The notes beneath the pieces are model-generated. The model was not told the DNA's origin. It saw nothing but the letters and a program-made list of their open reading frames with translations, and searched no databases. Source: Microbacterium galbinum (lineage in GTDB: Bacteria; Actinomycetota; Actinomycetes; Actinomycetales; Microbacteriaceae). From it: 64,000 bases of DNA. Both the position numbers and the translations under genes were made by a program. Numbering within the stretch: the first letter of the stretch is position 1; each line of letters begins with the position of its first letter. The stretch is from positions 585,530 to 649,529 of the forward strand of contig NZ_CP078077.1 of NCBI RefSeq assembly GCF_023101185.1, given 5' to 3'. Shown in pieces: positions 32,673 to 42,609 of the stretch.

Positions 32673-35600
32673 ATGAGTGACGTGCTCGAGCGCTTCACCC
32701 CACCCACGCAGGCTTGGTTCCGGGGTGCGTTCCCCGCGCCCACTCCCGCGCAGGCGGGTGCGTGGGACGCGATCTCGGCGGGCAAACACGCCCTCGTGGT
32801 CGCGCCCACGGGCTCGGGCAAGACGCTCTCGGCGTTCCTCTGGGCGATCGACAGCGTCTTCCGCGAGCGCATGGCCGAAGCGGATGCACCCGCGAAGAAG
32901 AAGGACGACGCCTCGCGTACGCGCATCCTGTACATCTCGCCGCTCAAGGCGCTGGGCGTCGACGTCGAGCGCAATCTGCGCTCCCCGCTCGTCGGCATCG
33001 GGCAGTCGGCCCGGCGACTCGGGGCTCCGTCGCCGACGGTGACGGTCGGTGTCCGCTCGGGCGACACCACCTCAAGCGACCGGCGCAAGCTGGTCTCCGA
33101 TCCGCCCGACATCCTCATCACCACGCCCGAATCGCTCTACCTCATGCTCACGAGCCGCGCGGGCGAGACGCTGCGCGGCGTGCACACCGTCATCATCGAC
33201 GAGGTGCACGCGGTCGCCGCCACCAAGCGCGGCGCCCACCTGGCGGTGAGCCTCGAACGCCTCGACGCGCTGCGGTCGTCGTACGGTGCCGAGGCCCCGG
33301 CGCAGCGCATCGGCCTCTCGGCGACCGTGCGCCCGATCGACGAGGTCGCCCGCTTCCTCGGCGGTTCCGCGCCCGTCGAGATCGTGGCGCCCCGGGCATC
33401 GAAGACCTTCGAGCTGGGCGTCGTCGTGCCGATGGACGACATGACGAATCCGCCGCCGCCTCCGGGCAGCGGTGCCGACTCCCCGACAGCGGATGCCGAG
33501 TACACCGAGGTGACGGGATCGGTCTGGCCGCACGTCGAGGAGGCGATCGTCGATCGCATCCTGCAGAACAACTCGACGATCGTGTTCGCGAACTCGCGCC
33601 GCCTCGCCGAGCGCCTGACCGGCCGATTGAACGAGATCTACTCCGAGCGCACCGGTGTCGAGCTGCCCGACCAGACGGTCCCCGCCCAGATGATGGCGCA
33701 GGCGGGGGCCACCGCGGGCGCCGATCCCGTGCTGGCCAAGGCGCACCACGGCTCGGTCTCGAAGGAGCAGCGCGCTCTCGTCGAGGAGGAGCTCAAGTCG
33801 GGCGTGCTACGCTGCGTCGTCGCGACGAGCAGCCTCGAACTCGGCATCGACATGGGCGCCGTCGACCTCGTCATCCAGGTCGAGGCTCCGCCGTCGGCGG
33901 CATCGGGCCTCCAGCGCGTCGGCCGGGCCGGGCACCAGGTCGGCGAGATCAGCCGCGCGGCGCTGTTCCCGAAGCACCGGGGTGACGTGCTGCACACCGC
34001 GATCGTGACCGAGCGGATGCTGGCGGGCAAGATCGAGGCCATCCAGGTGCCCCGCAACCCGCTCGACATCCTCGCCCAGCAGACCGTGGCGGCGAGCGCG
34101 CTGGGAGCGATCAGCGTCGAGGAGTGGTTCGACACGGTGCGCCGCTCGGCGCCGTTCCAGTCGCTCCCGCGGTCGGCGTACGAGGCGACGCTCGATCTGC
34201 TCGCCGGGCGCTTCCCGTCCGACGAGTTCGCCGAGCTGCGCCCGCGCCTGGTCTGGGATCGCGACGCCGGCACGCTCACGGGCCGTCCGGGCGCGCAGCG
34301 CATCGCGGTCACGAGCGGCGGCACGATCCCCGACCGCGGGCTGTTCGGGGTGTTCGTGGCGGGCGAGTCGACGGGCGCCCGGGTCGGCGAGCTCGACGAG
34401 GAGATGGTCTACGAATCACGCGTGGGCGATGTGTTCACGCTCGGCACGACCAGCTGGCGGATCGCCGAGATCACGCACGACCGCGTGAACGTGATCCCCG
34501 CGTACGGCCAGCCCGGCAAGGTGCCGTTCTGGCACGGCGACGGCATCGGGCGACCGTTCGAACTGGGCGAGGCCCTCGGCGCGTTCTCGCGCGAGGTGTC
34601 GGCGGCAACGCCCGAGAAGGCGGCGCAGCGCCTCATCGACGCCGGGCTCGACGAGCAGGCCCGCGCGAATCTGCTCGCCCACCTCAGCGAGCAGCGCGAG
34701 GCCACGGGCACCCTCCCGACCGATCGCACGCTCACGGTCGAGCGCGGCCGCGACGAGGTCGGCGACTGGCGCGTGATCCTGCACTCCCCCTACGGCATGA
34801 AGGTGCACGCACCGTGGGCGCTGGCGATCAACGCCCGGGTGCGCGAACGCCTGGGCGTCGAGGGGTCTGCGGTCGCGAGCGACGACGGCATCATCGTGCG
34901 CATCCCGGATGCCGAGGCCGAACCGCCCGGCGCCGAGCTGTTCGTCTTCGACCCCGACGAGATCGAGCACCTGGTGACCGAGGAGGTCGGAGGCTCGGCG
35001 CTCTTCGCCTCGCGCTTCCGCGAGTGCGCGGCCCGCGCGCTGCTCATGCCGCGCACCAACCCGAACCGCCGCACCCCGCTCTGGCAGCAGCGCCAGCGCT
35101 CGGCGCAGCTGCTCGAGGTCGCGCGCCGGCATCCGACGTTCCCGGTGATCCTCGAGACGCTCCGCGAAGTGCTGCAGGACGTGTACGACCTGCCCTCGCT
35201 GCGGCGGCTCGCGACCTCCATCGCCGACCGGCGCATCCGCCTCGTCGAGACGCAGCCCGCGCAGCCCTCGCCGTTCGCCCGCGACCTGCTCTTCGGCTAC
35301 GTGGGCGCGTTCATGTACGAGGGCGACTCCCCGCTCGCCGAGCGCCGGGCCGCCGCGCTCTCGGTCGATCCCGCCCTGCTGGGCGAGCTGCTCGGCACCG
35401 TCGAGCTGCGCGAGCTGCTCGATCCCGAGGTCATCGCCCAGTTCGAACGCGAGGCGCAGCGCCTCGATCCCGAGCGCCGCGCGCGCGGGCTCGAGGGGAC
35501 GGCCGATCTGCTGCGCCTGCTCGGTCCGCTCGACGCCGCCGAGGTCGCCGCGCGGCTCGCGCCGGAGGGCGATCGCGACTCGGACGCCGATCGCGGACCG

Positions 35601-37418
35601 GAAGACGATCACGAACCGAACGAGGCCGTCGCCGCGGCCCACCTCGACGCGCTCGTGCAGGCCCGGCGCGCGATCCCCGTGACGATCGCCGGGGTGCAGC
35701 GCATCGCGGCGATCGAAGACGCCGGGCGCCTCCGCGATGCGCTCGGCGCGGCGCTCCCCACCGGCATCCCGGTCGCGTTCCTCGAGCCGCTCGCCGATCC
35801 GCTCGGCGACCTCGTCGCGCGTCACGCCCGCACGCACGGCCCCTTCACGACGGATGCCGTCGCCACCCGCTTCGGCATCGGCGCGGCCGTCGCGCGGCAC
35901 ACGCTCCAGCGGCTCGAGAATGCGGGCCGTCTCACGAGCGGTTACTTCCTGCCCGAGGCATCGGCCCCGGCCACCGGCTCCTCCGGGGCGGCGGGAGCGG
36001 CAGCAGGAACCCGCGACGACATCGAGTGGTGCGACACCGAGGTGCTGCGCCGCCTGCGCATGCGGTCGCTGGCTGCCATCCGCGGCAGCGTCGAACCGGT
36101 CTCTCCCGAGGCGTACGCGCGCTTCCTGCCCGACTGGCAGCACCTCACCCACCCGCTCGAGGGCATCGACGGCGTGCTCGCCGTGATCGAGCAGTTCGCC
36201 GGCGTGCCCATCCCCGCGAGCGCCTGGGAATCGTTGGTGCTGCCCTCCCGTGTGCGGGACTACACCCCGGGCATGCTCGACGAACTCACCTCCTCGGGAG
36301 AGGTCATCTGGTCGGGGCACGGCACGCTCCCCGGGCGCGACGGATGGGTGTCGCTGCACCCCGCCGATCTCGCGCCGTTCACACTTCCCGAGCCCGACGC
36401 CGAGATCGCGGCCGACTCGCTCGAAGCCCGCCTGCTCGGGGCTCTCGGCGGGCCGGGTGCGCGCGACGACGCCGCGACCCCCGGGGCCGGCGGGAGCATC
36501 GGCGCGGCCGGCGGGATCGGCGGTGCGTACTTCGCGGCGCAGCTCAAGGAGATGACCGGTGCCGAGAACGAGCAGTCGGTGCTCGAGGCGCTGTGGTCGC
36601 TCACCTGGTCGGGGCACGTCACCAACGACACGTTCGCTCCGATCCGCTCGCTCCTCGCGGGCGGGTCGCAGGCGCACCGGGTGACCCGCCGCGCCCCGCG
36701 CACGCGCACGTACCGTGGCGTCTCCCTGGGCCGCACCCCCGCGCGCCCCACCGCGATCGGCGGACGCTGGTCGCTCCTCCCCGCCGCCGAGACCGACCCC
36801 GCCCGCCGTGCGACCGTGACCGCCGGGCTCCTGCTCGACCGCTACGGCGTCGTGACGCGCGGTGCCGTGCAGGCCGAGGGCGTACCGGGCGGGTTCGCCC
36901 AGGCGTACCGGGTGCTCGCCGGCTTCGAGGAGGCCGGGCACTGCCGCCGCGGCTACGTGATCGAGAAGCTGGGCGCGGCGCAGTTCGCGGCATCCGCCAC
37001 CGTCGACCGCCTGCGCACGTTCGCGGGTCTCGCCGACCCGCCGCCCCGCAAGGCCGTCACCCTCGCCGCGACCGACCCCGCGAACCCCTACGGGGCGGCC
37101 CTCGGCTGGCCGCGCCGCGACGGCGTCTCGCACCGCCCCGGGCGCAAGGCCGGCGGGCTCGTGGTCATCGTCGACGGCGCCCTCGTGCTGTATCTCGAGC
37201 GCGGCGGGCGCACGGTGCTGTCCTTCACCGACGATGCCGAGGTGCTGCGCGCCGCCGCCGCCGACCTCGCCGCCACTGCCCGTGCTCGACGGCTCGACAC
37301 CCTCACGGTCGAGAAGATCGACGGAGAGGGCGTCTACGGCACCCCGCTCGCTCTCGCCCTGCAGGATGCCGGGTTCGTCGCCACACCGCGCGGTTTCACG
37401 CTCCGCAAGGCGGTGTGA
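32673..37418 (+). CDS. lhr: Lhr, large superfamily-2 ATP-dependent DNA helicase
   Basis: A 1581-residue 3'-to-5' helicase. RecA domain 1 carries the Q-motif region, Walker A (APTGSGKTLSAF) and motif II IIDEVHAV (DEVH); RecA domain 2 has TSSLELGIDMGAVD and QRVGRAGHQVG. The Lhr-core winged helix and beta-barrel follow to about residue 870, and a long actinobacterial C-terminal half with further winged helices (THGPFTTDAVATRFGIG near 1055) completes it. In mycobacteria Lhr acts in repair of crosslinks and damage induced by mitomycin. CAAGAT (32661-32666) ends 6 nt before the ATG. The repair gene nei2 lies downstream, with an EI24 gene between. Confidence 0.93.
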   Translation: MSDVLERFTPPTQAWFRGAFPAPTPAQAGAWDAISAGKHALVVAPTGSGKTLSAFLWAIDSVFRERMAEADAPAKKKDDASRTRILYISPLKALGVDVERNLRSPLVGIGQSARRLGAPSPTVTVGVRSGDTTSSDRRKLVSDPPDILITTPESLYLMLTSRAGETLRGVHTVIIDEVHAVAATKRGAHLAVSLERLDALRSSYGAEAPAQRIGLSATVRPIDEVARFLGGSAPVEIVAPRASKTFELGVVVPMDDMTNPPPPPGSGADSPTADAEYTEVTGSVWPHVEEAIVDRILQNNSTIVFANSRRLAERLTGRLNEIYSERTGVELPDQTVPAQMMAQAGATAGADPVLAKAHHGSVSKEQRALVEEELKSGVLRCVVATSSLELGIDMGAVDLVIQVEAPPSAASGLQRVGRAGHQVGEISRAALFPKHRGDVLHTAIVTERMLAGKIEAIQVPRNPLDILAQQTVAASALGAISVEEWFDTVRRSAPFQSLPRSAYEATLDLLAGRFPSDEFAELRPRLVWDRDAGTLTGRPGAQRIAVTSGGTIPDRGLFGVFVAGESTGARVGELDEEMVYESRVGDVFTLGTTSWRIAEITHDRVNVIPAYGQPGKVPFWHGDGIGRPFELGEALGAFSREVSAATPEKAAQRLIDAGLDEQARANLLAHLSEQREATGTLPTDRTLTVERGRDEVGDWRVILHSPYGMKVHAPWALAINARVRERLGVEGSAVASDDGIIVRIPDAEAEPPGAELFVFDPDEIEHLVTEEVGGSALFASRFRECAARALLMPRTNPNRRTPLWQQRQRSAQLLEVARRHPTFPVILETLREVLQDVYDLPSLRRLATSIADRRIRLVETQPAQPSPFARDLLFGYVGAFMYEGDSPLAERRAAALSVDPALLGELLGTVELRELLDPEVIAQFEREAQRLDPERRARGLEGTADLLRLLGPLDAAEVAARLAPEGDRDSDADRGPEDDHEPNEAVAAAHLDALVQARRAIPVTIAGVQRIAAIEDAGRLRDALGAALPTGIPVAFLEPLADPLGDLVARHARTHGPFTTDAVATRFGIGAAVARHTLQRLENAGRLTSGYFLPEASAPATGSSGAAGAAAGTRDDIEWCDTEVLRRLRMRSLAAIRGSVEPVSPEAYARFLPDWQHLTHPLEGIDGVLAVIEQFAGVPIPASAWESLVLPSRVRDYTPGMLDELTSSGEVIWSGHGTLPGRDGWVSLHPADLAPFTLPEPDAEIAADSLEARLLGALGGPGARDDAATPGAGGSIGAAGGIGGAYFAAQLKEMTGAENEQSVLEALWSLTWSGHVTNDTFAPIRSLLAGGSQAHRVTRRAPRTRTYRGVSLGRTPARPTAIGGRWSLLPAAETDPARRATVTAGLLLDRYGVVTRGAVQAEGVPGGFAQAYRVLAGFEEAGHCRRGYVIEKLGAAQFAASATVDRLRTFAGLADPPPRKAVTLAATDPANPYGAALGWPRRDGVSHRPGRKAGGLVVIVDGALVLYLERGGRTVLSFTDDAEVLRAAAADLAATARARRLDTLTVEKIDGEGVYGTPLALALQDAGFVATPRGFTLRKAV

Positions 37419-37481
37419 CCCGCACCCAGCCTCGGCCCGCCCGCCACCGCCCGCTCATCCGCCCCCTCTACTGTGAGAGTC

Positions 37482-38303
37482 ATGATCCGAGAGTTCAGCA
37501 CCGGTGTCCGCCTTCTGCTGCGCGGGTTCTCCGTATGGCGCACCCGCCCCGGACTCATGGCGCTGGGGCTCGTGCCGGCGGTCATCGCCCTCGTGCTCCT
37601 CATCGCCGCGATCCTCCCGCTGGTGCTGGGCATGGGGTCGATCACGGCGTGGGCCACGCCCTTCGCCGACGGCTGGGTCGAGCCCTGGCGATCGCTGTTC
37701 CGCACCGCGGTCGGGTTCGTCATCGTAGCCGCCGCCGTCTTCCTCGCGAGCGCCGTGTTCACGGCACTGACCCTCACGATCGGCGATCCGTTCTATCAGC
37801 GCATCTGGCACGCGGTCGAGGTCGACCTCGGCGATCCGCCGCCGGCCGACGGCGGCAGCTTCTGGACGACGATCGGCGAGGGCCTGCGCCTCGTGGTGCT
37901 GGGTGTGCTCATCGCGATCGTCGTACTGATCGCCGGCCTCCTGCCCCTCGTGGGCGGTTTCGTCGGCCCCGTGCTCGGCGTGGTCCTCTCGGGACGCCTC
38001 CTCGCACGCGAACTCACCGGGCGCGCGTTCGACGCCCGAGACCTCAGCCCCGCCGACCGCGCCGCCCTGTTCGCGGGCAGCCGCGCGCGCGTGCTCGGGT
38101 TCGGCGTCGCCACCCAGCTCTGCTTCCTCGTGCCCGGCGGTGCCGTCGCGGTCATGCCCGCCGCCGTCGCCGGTTCGACGATGCTCAGCCGCAGCATGCA
38201 AGAACGCAGCCGCAGCATGCAGGAACGCAGCCGCAGCATGCAGAACCACGACCTTTCCTCGCCGAGCGCTCCCCCACCCCCGCCCCCGGCCGGACCGCGC
38301 TGA
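37482..38303 (+). CDS. EI24-domain membrane protein
   Basis: A 273-residue protein with four to six membrane helices in the EI24/CysZ pattern (LMALGLVPAVIALVLL, then VFTALTLTIGDPFYQRIW and GFVGPVLGVVLSGRLLARE). Bacterial members may move small anions or act in membrane homeostasis; substrate unknown. The C-terminal tail contains three tandem SRSMQ(ER) units from a 21-bp repeat and a Pro-rich end. TACTGT (37469-37474) ends 7 nt before ATG 37482, which supports that start over the in-frame GTG at 37473. Its TGA overlaps the nei2 ATG (TGATG), so the two are coupled. Confidence 0.83.
   Translation: MIREFSTGVRLLLRGFSVWRTRPGLMALGLVPAVIALVLLIAAILPLVLGMGSITAWATPFADGWVEPWRSLFRTAVGFVIVAAAVFLASAVFTALTLTIGDPFYQRIWHAVEVDLGDPPPADGGSFWTTIGEGLRLVVLGVLIAIVVLIAGLLPLVGGFVGPVLGVVLSGRLLARELTGRAFDARDLSPADRAALFAGSRARVLGFGVATQLCFLVPGGAVAVMPAAVAGSTMLSRSMQERSRSMQERSRSMQNHDLSSPSAPPPPPPAGPR
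38187..38246 (+). repeat. 21-bp tandem repeat, nearly 3 copies, in EI24 gene
   Basis: Copies at 38187-38207 and 38208-38228 differ at one position, and a third partial copy spans 38229-38246. Being a multiple of three, the repeat keeps the frame and encodes SRSMQER units near the protein's C-terminus. It can vary in copy number without breaking the gene. Confidence 0.85.
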
Positions 38304-39076
38304 TGCCCGAGGGAGATACCGTCTTCCGCACGGCGCGGCGGCTCGATGAGGCATTGGCCGGTGGCACCGTGACGCGATTCGACCTGCGGGTTCCGCGCTT
38401 CGCGACCGCCGATCTCACCGGCCAGACGGTGCACGGAGCGGCACCTCGGGGCAAGCATCTGCTCCTGCGTATCGGCGAGAGCACGCTGCATTCCCATCTG
38501 CGCATGGACGGTGCGTGGTTCGTCTACCGACCGGGTGAGAGGTGGCGGCATCCGGCCTTCAAGGTGCGCGCGATCGTCGGCACGGCCGAGCGCGAAGCGG
38601 TCGGCGTCGACATCGCCGAGATCGAGTTGGTACCCACCCGCGACGAAGACGATCTCGTGGGCTACCTCGGCCCCGATCCGCTCTCCGCCGACTGGAATCC
38701 CGCAGAGGCGGCCCGGCGCATCTCGGCTGATGCGCGCAGCATCCACGTCGCCCTGCTCGACCAGCGCAACGTCGCGGGCTTCGGCAACGAGTACGCCGCG
38801 GAACTCCTGTTCCTGCGGGGAATCCTGCCGACCACGCCGGCCTCGGAGGTCGACGCCGCTGCCCTTCTCGACCTCGGCACGCGCACGATCCGCGCCAACC
38901 GCGACCGCCGCAATCGCACGTTCACCGGCGTCGATCGGCCGGGCCAGGCCACCTGGGTCTACGGCCGCGCGGGGCGACCGTGCCGACGGTGCGGAACGCT
39001 CATCCGACGGGGCGAACAGGGCGCGGATCCGACGCGTGAGCGCATCACCTTCTGGTGCCCCGTGTGCCAGCGCTGA
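38303..39076 (+). CDS. nei2: Nei2-type Fpg/Nei DNA glycosylase (endonuclease VIII-like)
   Basis: A 257-residue bifunctional DNA glycosylase/AP lyase that removes oxidised pyrimidines. The N-terminal catalytic residues are Pro2 and Glu3 (MPEGDTVFR), the central helix-two-turn-helix is in LLDQRNVAGFGNEYAAE, and the C-terminal zinc finger has CRRCGTLIRRG and FWCPVCQR. In actinobacteria lhr and nei2 are repeated neighbours (as in M. tuberculosis), which supports a joint repair role. The start overlaps the EI24 stop by one base. Confidence 0.93.
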   Translation: MPEGDTVFRTARRLDEALAGGTVTRFDLRVPRFATADLTGQTVHGAAPRGKHLLLRIGESTLHSHLRMDGAWFVYRPGERWRHPAFKVRAIVGTAEREAVGVDIAEIELVPTRDEDDLVGYLGPDPLSADWNPAEAARRISADARSIHVALLDQRNVAGFGNEYAAELLFLRGILPTTPASEVDAAALLDLGTRTIRANRDRRNRTFTGVDRPGQATWVYGRAGRPCRRCGTLIRRGEQGADPTRERITFWCPVCQR

Positions 39077-39158
39077 CCGGTTCCATACCGGGGAATGAAT
39101 CCCGTAGGCGCGTGGTTATTGATAGCACTGGGGAAAACCCCGGAGCACGGGAGGAATC

Positions 39159-39566
39159 GTGGGCAAGAACTACGTCGACATCGAGAACGACCGAGGCGAC
39201 ACGCTGCGCTACCGCAAGCACGCCAACGGCCGAGGACTCGTCGCGCACGGCGCGAAGGTGCACCCGAAGGCGCACATCGAAGCCGGCGCCTACATCGAAC
39301 CCGGCGCACGCATCGGCGCCGGAGCCACCATCGCGCGCGGCGCGTGGATCGAACCGGATGCCGTGATCGGCGACGGAGCGCACATCGAGGCGCACGCGCA
39401 CATCGGAGAGGGCGCGGCCGTCGGCGACGGCGCGCACATCGGCGTCCGCACCGAGATCGGCGCGGGCGCGCGCATCGTGCGCGGCGCACGCATCGGCGAC
39501 GACGAGACGGTCGCGGCCGGTCTCACCGTCGCGACGAACCGCAAGGGCCTCTGGCTCGCCGCCTGA
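39159..39566 (+). CDS. Hexapeptide-repeat left-handed beta-helix protein
   Basis: A 135-residue protein made of about ten hexapeptide turns (patterns AHIEAGAYIEPGARIGAG, AVIGDGAHIEAHAHIGEG), the left-handed beta-helix of acyl/acetyltransferases and carbonic-anhydrase-like trimers. There is no clear catalytic His loop or acyl-CoA-binding tail, and the repeats start at about residue 25, so it may be a structural or minimal member. GTG 39159 follows GGAGGAATC. It stands alone between nei2 and the LysR-type gene. Function not known. Confidence 0.8.
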   Translation: MGKNYVDIENDRGDTLRYRKHANGRGLVAHGAKVHPKAHIEAGAYIEPGARIGAGATIARGAWIEPDAVIGDGAHIEAHAHIGEGAAVGDGAHIGVRTEIGAGARIVRGARIGDDETVAAGLTVATNRKGLWLAA

Positions 39567-39622
39567 CGCACCGCTGATCACCCCGGCACCCGACCGCGCG
39601 GTCGCCGGATACCCTTGATCGC

Positions 39623-40351
39623 ATGGCGACTCAGGGACGGCGACCGCAGCGGCGCCCGCAGAAGACGACGAAGCCGCCGCAGCAGAAGCGTCGGCCCGGC
39701 CAGCCGAAGCAGGCGAAGAAGGTCGTCTTCGATGCCCCGGCCTCCGCTCCGGAGGAGCCGCGCACGTTCCGCCTCGGCGTCGTACCCGGCGCGATGCCGG
39801 GCAAGTGGATCGATGCCTGGAAGCAGCGCATGCCGCATGTCCCGCTCGAGGTCGTGCCGGTCGAGGTGGCCGATCAGGATGCCGCGATCGACGGGCTCGA
39901 CGCCGCCCTCGTGCGCCTGCCGCTCGGGGCGGACACCGTCGACACTCTGCACGTCATCCCGCTGTACGACGAGGTTCCCGTGGTCGTCGCATCGATCGAA
40001 TCGCACCTCCTCGCCGCCGACGAACTCCGCCTCGAGGATCTCGCCGGCGAAGTGCTCATCGCACTGACCGACGACACCCTGCCCGCGATCGACGCACCGG
40101 GTGTCCTCGCGCCGCGTTTCGCCCCCCTGTCCACCGCCGAGGCCATCGTCACCGCGGCGACCGGTACCGGCGCCGTGGTCGTGCCCATGTCGCTCGCGCG
40201 CCTGCACCACCGCAAGGACGCCGACTACCGCCCGCTCGTCGACGGCCCGACCTCGACCGTCGCCCTCGCCTGGGTGCGCGAGCGCACGACGCCCGACGTC
40301 GAGACGTTCGTCGGCATCGTCCGCGGCCGCACGGCTCAGTCTTCACGGTGA
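39623..40351 (+). CDS. LysR effector-domain protein without a DNA-binding domain
   Basis: A 242-residue protein. Residues about 47-240 match the periplasmic-binding-like effector domain of LysR regulators (FRLGVVPGAMPGKWIDAW, LGADTVDTLHVIPLYDE, LARLHHRKDADYRPLVDG). The usual winged helix-turn-helix is replaced by about 40 residues rich in Lys, Arg, Gln and Pro. It may bind nucleic acid through this basic tail, or act as a ligand sensor through partners; either is inference. TACCCT (39610-39615) ends 7 nt before ATG 39623. The stop codon lies in an 18-bp tandem repeat. Confidence 0.8.
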   Translation: MATQGRRPQRRPQKTTKPPQQKRRPGQPKQAKKVVFDAPASAPEEPRTFRLGVVPGAMPGKWIDAWKQRMPHVPLEVVPVEVADQDAAIDGLDAALVRLPLGADTVDTLHVIPLYDEVPVVVASIESHLLAADELRLEDLAGEVLIALTDDTLPAIDAPGVLAPRFAPLSTAEAIVTAATGTGAVVVPMSLARLHHRKDADYRPLVDGPTSTVALAWVRERTTPDVETFVGIVRGRTAQSSR

Positions 40352-40390
40352 GCGCCGTCGTCACGGTGAGCGCAGTCGTCACGGTGAGTC
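40343..40390 (+). repeat. 18-bp tandem repeat at the end of the LysR-type gene
   Basis: Two copies (40343-40360, 40361-40378; 1 mismatch) of TCACGGTGAGCGCCGTCG plus a 12-bp partial third copy. The first copy contains the stop codon of the LysR effector-domain gene. Confidence 0.8.
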
Positions 40391-40433
40391 ACCGCCGACC
40401 GACCGGCCGCCGCGCCCTCGTTAGAATCTTCTG

Positions 40434-41150
40434 ATGTCCTCGCTTCTCTACGTCTGCGTGCGACCCGAGATCGGGGCCGCGGATGCCGAGCACGCCTCGT
40501 TCCGGCGCGCGCTGGGCGTGGACGTCGTCGATCGCCTCGATCTCCTCGACGAGCCCCTCGACGACAAGCGTCTGCAGGGCTACCGCGGGATCGTCGTCGG
40601 CGGTTCGCCGTTCAACGTCTCCGACACCGTGAAGTCCGCCGTGCAGCTGCGGGTCGAGGCCGACCTCGAGCGCCTCGCCCGCCGTGCGATCGCGGCCGAG
40701 ACCGCCGTCTTCTTCACCTGCTTCAGCATCGGCGTCGTCACCCGCCTGCTCGGCGGCGAGGTCGTCACCTCGACTCCGGAATCGGCGAGCGCGACCGTGA
40801 TCCGCACGACGGATGCCGGAGCCGCCGACCCCCTGTTCGGTCCGAGCGCACCCGCGCTCACCGTCTTCACCGCGCACAAGGAGAGCACCGCCGCGCTCCC
40901 GCCGGGGGCCGAACTGCTCGCGACGAACGACTCCTGCCCGGTGCAGGCGTACCGCGTGGGCACGCACCTGTACGCCGCGCAGTTCCACCCGGAGCCCACG
41001 CCGCGCGACTTCGCCGACCGCATGACGTTCTACCGCACGACCGGGTACTTCGACCCGGCGGAGTTCGATCGCGTGCAGGGGCAGGTGCTGTCCGCATCCG
41101 TCACCGAGGGCGCCGAGCTGCTGCGCCGCTTCGCCGAGACGTTCGCCTGA
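40434..41150 (+). CDS. Class I glutamine amidotransferase-like protein
   Basis: A 238-residue GATase1-fold protein resembling the amidotransferase part of GMP synthase. The nucleophile elbow is FFTCFSIGVVT (Cys in place of the usual GxCxG context), and the His-Glu pair is QFHPEPT near residue 190. Stand-alone proteins of this kind supply ammonia to a partner or hydrolyse gamma-glutamyl bonds; no synthetase partner gene is adjacent. TAGAAT (40422-40427) ends 6 nt before the ATG, a strong -10 for a leaderless mRNA. Confidence 0.86.
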   Translation: MSSLLYVCVRPEIGAADAEHASFRRALGVDVVDRLDLLDEPLDDKRLQGYRGIVVGGSPFNVSDTVKSAVQLRVEADLERLARRAIAAETAVFFTCFSIGVVTRLLGGEVVTSTPESASATVIRTTDAGAADPLFGPSAPALTVFTAHKESTAALPPGAELLATNDSCPVQAYRVGTHLYAAQFHPEPTPRDFADRMTFYRTTGYFDPAEFDRVQGQVLSASVTEGAELLRRFAETFA

Positions 41151-41195
41151 GCCGAGCACCCGTGGCGTTCGCCCGCGACCACTGGACGCGCGCGA

Positions 41196-41663
41196 CTAGC
41201 TCGCCCCGCGCAGCAGTTCAACGCGCTCCCGCAGGTATGCCTCGAGGGGCATGAAGCCCCCGGCGGCGCTCCATCGCACCGAGGGGATGCCGTCGACCAG
41301 CGCGAGCGGCCCGGAGGCTCCCCCGGCATCCACCGCGTCGACGTCGATCACGCTCCACCCGACGTGCACGACCTCGCCCTCGTCGAAGCCGCCCTTGAGG
41401 GCTTCGGCACGGCGCTCGGCCCGTTCGCGCGCCGACTCGGCCGTGTAGCCGCGGCGACCGGGGTCGGCAGCGCGGAGCACCTCGGCGGTCGCGAGCGCGT
41501 GCGTGTCGGTGAGCAGCAGCACGCCCAGGTGCCAGGCCTCGCCGACGCGCACGATCCGCTTGCCCCGCCAACGGGAGTCGCGTTCTTCGCCGAGCCCCTC
41601 CTTCGGGGCGCCGGCGAGGTCGGCGACCGCGCGGGTCAGCAGGTCGGAAGCGGACGGATGCAT
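41196..41663 (-). CDS. Conserved hypothetical protein (often labelled glutaminase-like in relatives)
   Basis: A 155-residue cytoplasmic protein with no named domain I can confirm. Blocks are KRIVRVGEAWHLGVLLLTD, the acidic-basic helix SARERAERRAEALKGGFDE and VDGIPSVRWSAAGGFMPLE. Homologues in actinobacteria are usually left unnamed or carry an unsupported 'glutaminase' label; no glutaminase serine or lysine motif is visible here. It sits between the amidotransferase gene (convergent, 45 bp) and purU (divergent). Confidence 0.7.
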   Translation of the reverse strand: MHPSASDLLTRAVADLAGAPKEGLGEERDSRWRGKRIVRVGEAWHLGVLLLTDTHALATAEVLRAADPGRRGYTAESARERAERRAEALKGGFDEGEVVHVGWSVIDVDAVDAGGASGPLALVDGIPSVRWSAAGGFMPLEAYLRERVELLRGAS

Positions 41664-41757
41664 CCCTCCAGGCTAGCGAGCGGGGGCTCGTGGCGGGCGC
41701 GATTCGCCGGGAGGGCCGCTCGCACGGCAGAATCGATGCACACCCCGAGGAGACGCC

Positions 41758-42598
<841 letters not shown>

Positions 42599-42609
<11 letters not shown>

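Noticed and set aside
34124..38302. Arg/Ala-rich plus-strand frame before nei2
   Set aside because: It is the +1 shadow of lhr and the EI24 gene. Only the last 257 codons (nei2) show conserved motifs.
41196..41663. Glutaminase assignment
   Set aside because: The protein is too short and lacks the Ser-x-x-Lys and other motifs of glutaminases; left as conserved hypothetical.
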